A stretch of 64,000 nt of DNA from Treponema sp. Lineage in GTDB: Bacteria > Spirochaetota > Spirochaetia > Treponematales > Breznakiellaceae. Where the stretch lies: contig JAISQJ010000162.1 in NCBI GenBank assembly GCA_031274285.1, positions 1-64,000 of the forward strand, read 5' to 3'. Both the position numbers and the translations under genes were made by a program. Within the stretch, counting starts at the first letter, position 1. Every line of letters starts with the position of its first letter. The notes under the pieces are model-generated. The model worked only from the letters and a program-made list of their open reading frames with translations. It had not been told where the DNA came from and searched no databases. Below, piece after piece: positions 7,323 to 16,057 of this stretch.

Positions 7323-9402
7323 ATTCGCTGCGGGCGCTTTCGGGGGACTCCGCCGCTGCCCTGGACAGGAGGTACTCCTGTACCCGGAAGGGGCTTTCGC
7401 CGGGGCCGGGGCTTTGGAGGGTCCAGTTCCCGCCGCTGTCCAGGAGCCGGGCCTGGGTATTGTCCCGGAAGTAGGCTTCCAGGCTGTCCCGGAGCCGCGT
7501 CCTGATAGGCTCCGACAGAACCGGAAACATCAGTTCGATGCGGCGCTCCAGGTTGCGGGGCATCCAGTCGGCGCTGGACAGGTAGAGTTCCTCCGCCCCG
7601 CCGTTGGCAAAATAGTAAATACGGGAATGTTCCAGATACCGGTCGATGACGCTCCGTACCCGGATGTTCTCCGAAAGGCCCGCCACGCCGGGCATGAGCA
7701 GGCAGATGCCCCGGACGCAGAGGGAGACCTTAACCCCCGCCCGGGAAGCCCGGTACAACGCATCAATGACATCGGTATCCGCCAGGGAGTTTACCTTAAC
7801 GAGGATCCGGCCGGGGCTTTCCGGGTTGGACCGGCTTGACTCCCGGTCAATGAGTTCCAGGAGCCGCCGCTTGAGGCTGGTAGGGGCGATAACCAGTTTC
7901 CGCATGGGTTGAATGGTTGAATAGCCGGTGATCATGTTAAAGAGGAGCCCCGCATCAAAGGCGATGTCTTCCCGGCAGGTAAAGAGGCCGATATCCTCGT
8001 AGGTCCGGGCGGATTTATCGTTGTAGTTGCCGGTGGACAGGTGGAGGTAGCGTTTTATCCGCTCGTTTTCCCGGCGGATCACCATGGTGATCTTGGCGTG
8101 GACCTTGAGCCGGGCCAGGCCGTAAACCACGATGACCCCGGCCTTTTCAAGCCGGTTGGCCCAGGAGATGTTCCGCTCCTCGTCGAAACGGGCCTTGAGT
8201 TCCACCAGGGCGGTGACCTGCTTGCCGTTTACCGCCGCCTCTTCCAGGGCCCGGATGATGGGCGAATTCCCGCTGGTCCGGTACAGGGCGGTCTTGATGG
8301 AGATGACCTGGGGGTCTGCGGCGGCTTCCCGGAAAAAGCGGGCCACCGGATCAAAGGAATGGTAGGGCAGGTGGATCATCACGTCTTCCCGGCTTATCCG
8401 GTCCCACATGGGCTCGTCCTCGCTAAAGGCGGGGCTGGGGTAAACGGGCCGGAGCTTTTCCCGGAGCTTGTCAAAACCCTGGATATTGACCAGGTCGAAA
8501 AGGCCCCCCAGGTTAAGGGGTCCCTCCATGCTGTAGAGGTCCTCCTCCCCCAGGGAAAGGCGGCGGGCAAGTTCGTCCCGCAGCAGCGCGCTTCCCGGTG
8601 AACAGACCATCCTGACCGCCATGGATTTTTCCCGGCTTTCCAGGACCTCCTCCATGGCTTCGATAAAGTCTTCGTCCCGCTTTTCGTCCACCGAAAAATC
8701 CGCGTCCCGGTTCACCTTGAAGAGCATGCACTCCCGGACCCGCAGGCCGGGGAACAGCGCGGCCCCCCAGGTTACGAGCAGGTCCTCCAGCAGGGCCCAG
8801 GGCCGCAGCGGGCCTGCGGGACCATCCTCCTCCGGGAGCAGTACGATACGGTTCAGGGCCGGGGGAACCTGGACCATGGCCATACGGTCCTCCCCGGCGC
8901 CTTCCGGCCCGGAATCGGCGTGTTCCTGACCCAGGAGGAAGGCGGCGTTCATGCTAAAGCTGTCGATGGAGGGGAGCTCCGCCTCGATCCGCAGGGGCGT
9001 AAGGATGGGATAGATTCGGGAAAGAAAGTAGGATTCCAGGTAGTCCCGGTGAGCCTTGGTATAGGACTCCGGCCGCAGCAGCTTCAGCCCCCCCCGGGCG
9101 AGGGCCGGAAGCACCTCCTCCATGAGGCAGGCGTACTGGCGCCGGATAACGGCCCTGACTCGTTCGGAAGTCCTTCTAAGCTGCTCCGCGGGGCTTAGGC
9201 CCGAAGGGTCCGGCCCGCCCCCGTTCCGCAGGGCCCGCTTCATCGCCGCCACCCGGACCATGAAAAATTCATCAAAGTTGGAGGACACTATCGAAAGAAA
9301 ACGGAACCGCTCCAGGGGGGGAAGTTCCTTTCGCAGCCCCTCCTCCAGCACCCGGCTGTTAAAATCGATCCAGGACAGGTCCCGGTTAAAATAGGCGCCC
9401 AT
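7291..9402 (-). CDS. ppk1: Polyphosphate kinase 1
   Basis: 703 residues, normal for Ppk1. It makes long-chain polyphosphate from ATP, reversibly. The N-terminal hallmark Y-F-N-R-D-L-S-W-I-D-F-N opens the protein. The middle has Y-H-S-F-D-P-V and the phospholipase-D-like core with L-V-E-L-K-A-R-F-D-E-E-R-N. The catalytic phospho-histidine sits in L-K-V-H-A-K, and a second histidine in L-E-H-S-R-I-Y-Y-F completes the site. The start follows GGGAGG. It lies 17 bases downstream of the exopolyphosphatase gene in the same direction, so synthesis and breakdown of polyphosphate are co-expressed. Confidence 0.95.
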   Translation of the reverse strand: MGAYFNRDLSWIDFNSRVLEEGLRKELPPLERFRFLSIVSSNFDEFFMVRVAAMKRALRNGGGPDPSGLSPAEQLRRTSERVRAVIRRQYACLMEEVLPALARGGLKLLRPESYTKAHRDYLESYFLSRIYPILTPLRIEAELPSIDSFSMNAAFLLGQEHADSGPEGAGEDRMAMVQVPPALNRIVLLPEEDGPAGPLRPWALLEDLLVTWGAALFPGLRVRECMLFKVNRDADFSVDEKRDEDFIEAMEEVLESREKSMAVRMVCSPGSALLRDELARRLSLGEEDLYSMEGPLNLGGLFDLVNIQGFDKLREKLRPVYPSPAFSEDEPMWDRISREDVMIHLPYHSFDPVARFFREAAADPQVISIKTALYRTSGNSPIIRALEEAAVNGKQVTALVELKARFDEERNISWANRLEKAGVIVVYGLARLKVHAKITMVIRRENERIKRYLHLSTGNYNDKSARTYEDIGLFTCREDIAFDAGLLFNMITGYSTIQPMRKLVIAPTSLKRRLLELIDRESSRSNPESPGRILVKVNSLADTDVIDALYRASRAGVKVSLCVRGICLLMPGVAGLSENIRVRSVIDRYLEHSRIYYFANGGAEELYLSSADWMPRNLERRIELMFPVLSEPIRTRLRDSLEAYFRDNTQARLLDSGGNWTLQSPGPGESPFRVQEYLLSRAAAESPESARSEFTVRRSPPHR

Positions 9403-9419
9403 AAGCCTCCCTCCCGCGG

Positions 9420-10958
9420 CTAGTTCAAGGTAACCTTGCAGCCGAAGACATCCTCAAAGAGGTCGGCCTTTTGCTCCATGCCTATCTGTTCCAGGGAAAG
9501 GTCGTGGACCCCTTCGGTATGAATCTCCATGGTTTCCCCCTTTCGTTCCAGGCTGACTTTTTTTACCCGCTGGGTGTGGCCCCGGTCCAGGGCGTCCGCC
9601 ACCCGGAGGATGGAGGCCATCTTGAGAACCAGAATCCGCTCCTCCCGCTGAAGGGCGATGTAGTCGATGTCCCGCTGGGAGGGAAGGTCCCCCCGGTGGT
9701 AGCGGATCACGTTGGCGATCATCCCCAGTTCCTCCGGATGCAGGCCGAAGATCTCCGAGTTGGCCACAATGTACTGGCCGTGCCGGTGGTGGCCCGAACC
9801 CTTGATATACATACCGATGTCGTGGAGGATGGCCGCGGTTTCCAGCATGATCCGCTCCCGGCGGCCCATGCCGTGCTCCCGGCCCAGGGAATCGAAGATG
9901 ATCATGCACAGGTCCGCCACGTGCCGGCCGTGGGCCTCGTCGTAGTGGTAGCGGCGTCCCAGGTTTACCGCGGAGGCGATGATCTGGGAATAGAAATCCT
10001 CCTGCAGGCTTGAATCCACCCCCAGGACCAGATCGATAAGGAAACCCTCCCGGATGGAAACCAGGGGAACCACCACCTGGGCGGCCTGGGTCTGCTCAAG
10101 GAAAAAGCGGTAGATACGGATGCTGGGGAGCAGACCCTCGGCATGGGCGTAGGTGATGTTGAGAGTCTTGACACATTCCTCCACGGTGTAATGCTGAATC
10201 CGGGCCGCAAAACTGATAAAGGATTCCCGGTCGATGATCCGGCAGTTTTCGTTCAGTTCCAGGCCCGCCAGGTCCGAAACCAGCCGGGCGTCGGAACCGG
10301 CCACCACAAAGGTTCTGATATGGGACAGATCCAGTTCGGCGCTTAAAAACCCGGCGGTACTCCTGATGCTTTCGTTCAGGTATCGTTCCTGGAAAAGGCC
10401 GGATGCGGGGCCCAGGCGGGACTGCTGATCGATGAGGATGGTCCCCAGCCCGAGGCTGTGGGCCGCCACCATCTTGCCCCGCCTGAGGAGCATAATTTCC
10501 GTGGAACCCCCCCCTATTTCGATGATCATGGAATTGGCCCGCCAAAAGAGGCTCAGGTCCTGCTTCAGGGCGAAACGGACCGCCAGGTACATGAGCCGGT
10601 TTTCTTCGATCCCCTCGACAATGGAAAGCTGAAACCCCGTTTCCTGCCTCAGGCGGTCCGCAAAGAGGTCCCGGTTGCGGGCGGCCCGGAGGGCGCTGGT
10701 CCCGATGATGTGGATGTCCCCGTCCCGGATACCCCAGCCTTCCAGCAGTTCCCGGTAGTTTTTCAGCACCGAAAGGCACTCCAAAAGGGATTCCCGCGAG
10801 ATACCCCCGGAGGTAAACACGTCCCGGCCCAGGGCTACACTCTTTTCCGCCTGATCCACCGCCCGCCACCGGCCGCCGCTGAGAATCTCCGCCACCAGGA
10901 GCCTGATTCCCGTGGAACCTATTTCCAAAACAGCGATAAGGCGGCTGGAATCCATCAT
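9420..10958 (-). CDS. ppx: Exopolyphosphatase / pppGpp phosphohydrolase with HD domain (Ppx/GppA)
   Basis: 512 residues. Residues 1-310 are the Ppx/GppA actin-like ATPase fold: L-E-I-G-S-T-G-I-R-L near the start, G-T-S-A-L-R-A-A-R-N and the phosphate-binding I-E-I-G-G-G-S-T-E-I. The C-terminal third is an HD-type domain with H-D-I-G-M-Y and H-H-R-H-G. Family enzymes release phosphate from polyphosphate ends and often hydrolyse pppGpp. The gene begins 4 bases after the stop of the split glycosidase gene and lacks a clear ribosome site, so coupled translation is likely. It precedes ppk1. Confidence 0.92.
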   Translation of the reverse strand: MMDSSRLIAVLEIGSTGIRLLVAEILSGGRWRAVDQAEKSVALGRDVFTSGGISRESLLECLSVLKNYRELLEGWGIRDGDIHIIGTSALRAARNRDLFADRLRQETGFQLSIVEGIEENRLMYLAVRFALKQDLSLFWRANSMIIEIGGGSTEIMLLRRGKMVAAHSLGLGTILIDQQSRLGPASGLFQERYLNESIRSTAGFLSAELDLSHIRTFVVAGSDARLVSDLAGLELNENCRIIDRESFISFAARIQHYTVEECVKTLNITYAHAEGLLPSIRIYRFFLEQTQAAQVVVPLVSIREGFLIDLVLGVDSSLQEDFYSQIIASAVNLGRRYHYDEAHGRHVADLCMIIFDSLGREHGMGRRERIMLETAAILHDIGMYIKGSGHHRHGQYIVANSEIFGLHPEELGMIANVIRYHRGDLPSQRDIDYIALQREERILVLKMASILRVADALDRGHTQRVKKVSLERKGETMEIHTEGVHDLSLEQIGMEQKADLFEDVFGCKVTLN

Positions 10959-10962
10959 GAAT

Positions 10963-11835
10963 TTACAGCTTGTCTATGAGCATTGAGCACTTTCCCGAGG
11001 GGATGGGAAGGGTTTTTTTCTTTTTTCCCAAAATATTAATCGTAAAGTAGTAAAGCTTTTCGCTTTCCATGTGGATCTCCCAGCCCCGGCCGCTTTTGTT
11101 GGACAGGATGGTGATCATATTTTTTTTAAGGGAAAGGTTCTCCACCCCCATGATCTCCAGGCTGGGGATGATCCAGTCCACGGTCTTCCGGGGCAGGGAG
11201 ATAAAGAGGCCCACGATATTTTCGATGGTAAGGCAGATGGTGGAAAGGGCGTCGTAGGTAAGGTACTGGGACCGGGGGAAATCCGCCCTGCCGTGCCAGT
11301 GGGCGGGACCCTCCTTCATGGGGAGGTAGGCTTCCCAGAGGTTCCCCTTGTGGTGGTTGCCGTCGTGGCTCATGGAATCCAGCATAAAGTAAAGGTGCCG
11401 GATGGCGTTTTCCCGGGCCAGGTCCCAGCGCTGGTACCGTTCCAGCCCCTTGATCACCATAAAGGTCAGGTGGGGGAACACGGAGCCCCGGTAACCGTTA
11501 CCGTTTTCGTCAAAACTCTTCTCGCTTACCGAAAGGGAGGGAAAAGGATGGGGGGCCCCAAAATACCGGGGGTCCTGGAGTTTGCTTATGATCTGCTCCG
11601 CCTTGTCGTCGTTGGGAATCTCCGCCAAAAGGGGCCAGTAGCCGGCGATGGTCTTTACCGGAAGCTGCCGCTCGTTTCTATCGATATCGTGGTAAAAGCC
11701 GTCGCCGCCGTTCCACATCAGGGAGTTGATCCGGGTTTTGAGGGAAAAATACTGCTTCTTGAACTGAAAGCTCGATTCCTTGTCGTTCAAAATGTCGGCC
11801 AAGGCGGAAAGGTACAGCACATTGATGGCCATCAT
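10963..11835 (-). CDS. C-terminal fragment of the GH63-like glycosidase
   Basis: 290 residues, opening with two methionines that overlap the previous stop. It contains the barrel's second half and a C-terminal beta-rich tail (L-S-N-K-S-G-R-G-W-E). See the pseudogene entry for the whole gene. Expression as a separate subunit by translational coupling is possible but not shown. Confidence 0.65.
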   Translation of the reverse strand: MMAINVLYLSALADILNDKESSFQFKKQYFSLKTRINSLMWNGGDGFYHDIDRNERQLPVKTIAGYWPLLAEIPNDDKAEQIISKLQDPRYFGAPHPFPSLSVSEKSFDENGNGYRGSVFPHLTFMVIKGLERYQRWDLARENAIRHLYFMLDSMSHDGNHHKGNLWEAYLPMKEGPAHWHGRADFPRSQYLTYDALSTICLTIENIVGLFISLPRKTVDWIIPSLEIMGVENLSLKKNMITILSNKSGRGWEIHMESEKLYYFTINILGKKKKTLPIPSGKCSMLIDKL

Positions 11836-12386
11836 GGATTAAAGTCCAGGGGATAGGCCGCATCTTCCCGCGGGGAATTGATCATCCCCGTTACGGAAAG
11901 GGGCACATGGTACAGGCCGTTCGGTTCCTTGAAGGTGGCGTCGATCCATCCGGTATAGCGGTGCAGAATGGGAAGCACGTCCTTGACCCGCTTCTTGTTC
12001 GCCGATTTGTGGTAGAGGTTGTATTCCGCCCAGGCAAAGAGGGGAACACCCAGCCCTTCCGGGTTCTCCCCATCGGTCACCGCCTGTCCGGTTTCGATGT
12101 TGTAGGCGCAGCGGATGGCCCCGTTGGGTTCCTGGCGGCTGTAGAACCTGTCGAGGGTGGGATGGGCCTGGTAGATCCGGTTGGAGTAAACCAGAAAAAA
12201 GGAAGAATAGATGGCGTCCATCTGCTGCACTACGGGGCTGCCGGGGTAGGAGAAAAAATTATCTTCCCCTCCGCCCGGCTCGGTCCCGCCATTCCAAAAA
12301 TCCTGTATCCAGGCCCAGGTTTTGTCGTAAATATCGACGAAATCCTGGTCATAGAAGTGGATTTTGGGGAAATCCCTCTTGGTCAC
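11832..12386 (-). CDS. N-terminal fragment of the GH63-like glycosidase
   Basis: 184 residues from GTG at 12,386, preceded by GGGAG. It contains S-Y-P-G-S-P-V-V-Q-Q-M-D and a predicted set of paired helices of the (alpha/alpha)6 barrel, and stops in the middle of a conserved motif (L-D-F-N-P). On its own it lacks the catalytic base and should not be active. No signal peptide is visible, so the intact enzyme would be cytoplasmic. Confidence 0.7.
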   Translation of the reverse strand: MTKRDFPKIHFYDQDFVDIYDKTWAWIQDFWNGGTEPGGGEDNFFSYPGSPVVQQMDAIYSSFFLVYSNRIYQAHPTLDRFYSRQEPNGAIRCAYNIETGQAVTDGENPEGLGVPLFAWAEYNLYHKSANKKRVKDVLPILHRYTGWIDATFKEPNGLYHVPLSVTGMINSPREDAAYPLDFNP

Positions 12387-12446
12387 CCCGTCTATCTCCC
12401 TTATTGATAATCTGTCGAGATTACTCTATGCACCCTAAAAAGTCAA

Positions 12447-12452
12447 ATTATA
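12447..12452 (-). promoter_or_regulatory. TATAAT box upstream of the glycosidase-ppx-ppk1 operon
   Basis: A perfect minus-strand TATAAT lies about 60 bases before the GTG at 12,386. No good -35 box is seen at the right spacing (TTTACC is 15 bases away), so this is a single-box prediction. Confidence 0.35.
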
Positions 12453-12554
12453 CCCTGCTCCAAGGCCGGTAAATCGTGAGCGGGTTGCTTTAGTATACAC
12501 GGATAAGCGCAAATTTGCCATTGTTTTTTTCTAAAGAAACACGATCCGGGACTT

Positions 12555-14423
12555 TTAGGGCGTAGTTGCGGGGGAAATTTCCGGGGCCGGCCGGGCCGGA
12601 ACCGGGGGGGGCCGGGCGCCGGTGTAGATTCTGATATGCTCCACCGCGGAACGGTGCTTTACCTTGAGTACCAGGGTCCGGTCCCCCGCGTAATACACCC
12701 AACCCGAAGAATCGTAGCGCTCGAAATTGGGGTCCGAACGCCAGTCCATGCCGTAAAACTGGAGCCGGTAAAAGGGTTCAAGGCCCCGGATAACCATGTA
12801 GTGGCTTTCCCCCGGAGGAAAGCTTGGGGCAATGTCCAGGATCTGCCCTTCCCGGACCACCTGAATCTCAGCGGCCGCGGTCCATGTCCACAGGCCGGGC
12901 AAGGCGGGGCTAAGGGCCCGGGCCCGGGGGCGGTAGTCCCCAAGCCCCAGGAGCCGGTAAAGCCGGGCGGTGCTGACATGGCCCGGATCTTCCCCGGCCC
13001 CTTCGTCAAGGATCAGGGACGAGGGAACCCTCCCCTCCCCGTCTTCCAGGGACAGGACGGAAAGGACGATGGAGCGGCCTATGGCGGCCAGGTCCCCGTT
13101 TGCCCCTTCCCCCCAATCGGCCAGGGCTTTCCCCAGCCGGAGGTTCCATTCCGTGTCCGCCCTGCCGTCCCGGAAGGCCAGAATCAGGTCCCCTTCCGCG
13201 CTCACGCGGTTAAGGCATTCGGAAAGGATGAGCTCCGCCTGCGCGGTCAGATCGTCAAATTTTCCGGAGTCCTCCCCGTCAAAGACCCGGGGCCTGTAGA
13301 CCCTTAGCTCCGTCAGGGCCTCAAGGAGTCCGGGAATCTGTTCCGGCCTTAGGGAAGGGGGATTCATAGTCCGGATCAGGGCGATCCCCCGGTCCAGAAG
13401 GTCCTCCCGGCCCCGGAGGGCAAGAAATTCAAGGCTGCCTCTTTCCAAAAGAAAGTCCGTGGAACCCCGGTCCAGGAAGGCCACGAGATGGGCCATCTGT
13501 TCCCCTTCGGCCACCGTGAGGCCCCGGTAAGCCGCGGCCATGTCCCCCAGGTATACCGAAGATTCGTAGCTCCGCCGGGGGCTTGAAAGAAAGGTCCGGG
13601 GCACCGCGGAAAGGGCGGCCTTGTAGGTCCCCCGGCGCAGGGCTTCCCCCTCATAGGCGATAACCAGGTCCTCGTCGGCGCGGGAGGAGATGAGCCGGCC
13701 CCAGAGGCTATAGTTCTTATCGCTCCATTGGAGCAGGGCTTCCCGGTAGGACCCGTCCTCCGCCGCTTCCGCCAGGACATAATCCTCCCTCCGCCATACC
13801 CGTTCCCGCTCCACGGCCCGGTACGAGATCGGCGGGCCGCCCTTCTGCAAAACCAGGACCCCCCGGTCCTGGGCTCCGATCCGGCCGAAGTGGTAGTCCC
13901 GGCCTTCGGCGCTGATCGCCCACTGACCGTTCCCCTCATCCCGGACCCGTGAAGTCCGCAGGGGCCGGTAGGTGAGCTCCAGGCCGGTGAAGGTATCGTC
14001 CTTGAAATCCCCGGCGATCTGCAGTTCCAGGCCGTCCCCGCCCGCGTCAAAGAAAAGCTCCGCGTCCCCGCTCAGGTAAAAGCGCAGACCCTCGCCGTCC
14101 CGGACCATGTATTCGGCGAAACAGGGGTAGCGGCCGCCCTCCTCGTCTATCAGGTACAGGGACGGCTCATCGGGACCCGCGCCGGGGAGGAGAAACTCAA
14201 GACCGCCGTAGAGGATCCGGGTGTCCCCGGCAAGGGGGGAAGATTCGGCGAGGGGAAGCAGCTCCCCTTCCTCCAACGCACGGTACCGGCCTTCCGCGGT
14301 TAAATGGTGGACCCGCAGGGAAAAGCTGCCCTTTTTGGCGAACTGGAAGCTTGACATTACCACAAAGATAAGGCCGTAGAGTCCCAAGAGACCAAAGAAG
14401 CGGAGGAAAACGGATTTTCTCAT
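12555..14423 (-). CDS. Membrane-anchored protein of unknown function
   Basis: 622 residues, not recognised. One N-terminal membrane segment (about residues 7-27) is followed by a large extracytoplasmic part. The first half looks beta-rich (short alternating strands, with phrases such as G-L-E-F-L-L-P and D-T-F-T-G-L-E-L-T-Y). The middle is rich in L-D-R-G and leucine-helical stretches resembling a solenoid. The C-terminus ends in a proline-rich tail (A-R-P-P-P-V-P-A-R-P-A-P). It is divergent from the TPR lipoprotein gene at 14,545. No enzyme motif was found. The 167-base gap between it and the glycosidase start holds only the TATAAT box. Confidence 0.6.
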   Translation of the reverse strand: MRKSVFLRFFGLLGLYGLIFVVMSSFQFAKKGSFSLRVHHLTAEGRYRALEEGELLPLAESSPLAGDTRILYGGLEFLLPGAGPDEPSLYLIDEEGGRYPCFAEYMVRDGEGLRFYLSGDAELFFDAGGDGLELQIAGDFKDDTFTGLELTYRPLRTSRVRDEGNGQWAISAEGRDYHFGRIGAQDRGVLVLQKGGPPISYRAVERERVWRREDYVLAEAAEDGSYREALLQWSDKNYSLWGRLISSRADEDLVIAYEGEALRRGTYKAALSAVPRTFLSSPRRSYESSVYLGDMAAAYRGLTVAEGEQMAHLVAFLDRGSTDFLLERGSLEFLALRGREDLLDRGIALIRTMNPPSLRPEQIPGLLEALTELRVYRPRVFDGEDSGKFDDLTAQAELILSECLNRVSAEGDLILAFRDGRADTEWNLRLGKALADWGEGANGDLAAIGRSIVLSVLSLEDGEGRVPSSLILDEGAGEDPGHVSTARLYRLLGLGDYRPRARALSPALPGLWTWTAAAEIQVVREGQILDIAPSFPPGESHYMVIRGLEPFYRLQFYGMDWRSDPNFERYDSSGWVYYAGDRTLVLKVKHRSAVEHIRIYTGARPPPVPARPAPEISPATTP

Positions 14424-14544
14424 CAGTGTAGTTTAGTCTTTTTTCCCGCGGTATTTCAACGTGACGCATTGCGGATTTACCGATAATCTAATAAAGTTTT
14501 AGGAATCGCGGGTCCGTCCACCACAAGGTTAGGTAACGAAAGGA

Positions 14545-16047
14545 ATGAGAAAAATCCCCCTGGCAATTATTTCCCTCGCCGTTTTGATCCTGGTTTCGGC
14601 CTGCCTCTCGCCCCCGGAAATTCCGGGCCCCGGAACGCCGGCGGAACCGGTAATGCCGACGGTACTACCGGAACCCCCGGCGGAGATCGCAAGCCCCGAA
14701 ACGCCGGAAATTCCGGCCCCCGTCGCGGAACTGCCGCCGGATGAGGAGGAGGCCGAAAGCCTGGAGCATATTCTGGAGCGGGTATTTGTCCTGCTTGATG
14801 CCGGGGATTACGAGGGCGCCCTGGCCCTCTTTGACCTCATAGACGGGGAGGATGCGGAGAGCGGCCGGATTCTTCTGCTCAAGGCTTCGATCCTCTGTTC
14901 CGCGGGGCGCTACCCCGAGGCCAGGGAGATTACCGAGGCGGTCCGGGTCCGGGAACCGGAAAATACCGAGGCCCTGCTGGTCCTTTCCTCCCTGGAAGGG
15001 GCCCTCGGCAGGGAACGGGAGCAGAAGGCCGCGCTTGAACGGATCCTCAAGATCGATCCCCTGCATGTCCCCGCCCTGGTGGACCTGGGGAACCTAGCCG
15101 TCCGGGGCCAGAACCGGTCCCCCTCCCAGGCCGCGGCCTTCTTTGACCAGGCCCTGGCCGCGGAACCGGATAATCCCGACGCCCTCCTGGGCCGGGCCGA
15201 GGCCTACCGTTTTGCCAGGGACCCCCGAAAGGCGGAGGAACTGCTCAACCGGGGGATTAAACGCTACCCCGCCGATGCCAGGTTTTGGAGCGGCCGGGCC
15301 CAGCTCTACCGGGATGCGGGCTTTCCCCTCCAGGCCCTGGAGGACCTGAATACCGCCAGGGACCTTGACGCGGGGGATTACTGGATTGCCATGGATCGGG
15401 GCATGACGCTGGTGGATCTGAACCGCAAGCCCCTGGCCCTGGAGGAATTCACCAGGGCCCAGAGCCTCAATCCCGATCATTTCCTCTCCTACGTATACAC
15501 CGCGGGGATCAAGGACGAGGCCGGGGATTATGCCGGGGCGGAAGCGGATTACCGGACCCTGGTCGCGCTCCGTCCCGATTACTACTTCGGCCTGGAAGGG
15601 CTGGGCATGCTGTTGATGCGGAACCACCGCTGGCAGGAGGCCAGGGACGCTTTTATCCAGGCTTACAACCTTGCCCCCGCCGAGTGGACTTATGCCCTGC
15701 TGGGGATGATGAACTGGCGGCGTCTTGAACAGCCGGGGAATATCCGGGATTTTGCCAATCTGGCCCTGCGGAAACTCCAGCGGAACAGTATGGAATACGC
15801 CATGATCAGGCTTTACCTGGAGATGAACGGGGACGACGGGGTCGCCCGGCGGGTTAACCAGGAGAAAGACCCCAAGCTCAAGGCCCGGATGCTCTACTAC
15901 CTGGCGAATTACTACGATATCAAGGGAAATACCAGGCTGGCGGAGATCATGCTCTCCGAAATAATGAATCTGGAACAGCGAATGACCATTCCCGAATGGC
16001 GGCTCGTCCTGTGGGCCCTGGAGGAACGGAACCTCGCGGCCTATTAG
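14545..16047 (+). CDS. TPR-repeat lipoprotein
   Basis: 500 residues. The signal peptide ends with the lipobox V-S-A-C (cysteine 20), so it is a lipoprotein. A proline/glutamate-rich linker (residues 21-75, P-x-x-P-x-E type) follows. From about residue 80 to 400 there are repeated 34-residue TPR units, recognisable by A-L-x-D-x-G and A-x-x-x-x-P-D-N/D-P phrases. Such proteins are scaffolds for protein contacts in the periplasm. It lies 10 bases upstream of the TraB-family gene and is probably co-transcribed with it. Confidence 0.85.
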   Translation: MRKIPLAIISLAVLILVSACLSPPEIPGPGTPAEPVMPTVLPEPPAEIASPETPEIPAPVAELPPDEEEAESLEHILERVFVLLDAGDYEGALALFDLIDGEDAESGRILLLKASILCSAGRYPEAREITEAVRVREPENTEALLVLSSLEGALGREREQKAALERILKIDPLHVPALVDLGNLAVRGQNRSPSQAAAFFDQALAAEPDNPDALLGRAEAYRFARDPRKAEELLNRGIKRYPADARFWSGRAQLYRDAGFPLQALEDLNTARDLDAGDYWIAMDRGMTLVDLNRKPLALEEFTRAQSLNPDHFLSYVYTAGIKDEAGDYAGAEADYRTLVALRPDYYFGLEGLGMLLMRNHRWQEARDAFIQAYNLAPAEWTYALLGMMNWRRLEQPGNIRDFANLALRKLQRNSMEYAMIRLYLEMNGDDGVARRVNQEKDPKLKARMLYYLANYYDIKGNTRLAEIMLSEIMNLEQRMTIPEWRLVLWALEERNLAAY

Positions 16048-16057
16048 GGACAAAACC

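Larger units (their letters stand above)
10963..12386 (-). pseudogene. GH63-like (alpha/alpha-barrel) glycosidase split by a frameshift
   Basis: Two frames together form one protein of about 475 residues. Frame 1 (12,386-11,832; GTG start) ends D-F-N-P-stop, and frame 2 (11,835-10,963) resumes M-M-A-I-N-V-L-Y-L in the -1 frame, where intact relatives read through D-F-N-x-M-A-x-N. The second part has W-N-G-G-D-G-F-Y-H-D, G-Y-R-G-S-V-F-P-H and the G-N-L-W-E-A-Y segment that carries the catalytic base of GH63/GH37-type enzymes. One missing base near 11,835 explains the break, or it is a sequencing error. The junction is an ATGA overlap, so two coupled half-proteins are conceivable. It heads an operon with ppx and ppk1. 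A perfect TATAAT at 12,452-12,447 probably serves it. Confidence 0.7.

Noticed and set aside
11825..11840. Programmed -1 frameshift site in the GH63-like gene
   Set aside because: No X-XXY-YYZ heptamer or strong downstream structure is evident; an ordinary indel is the simpler reading.
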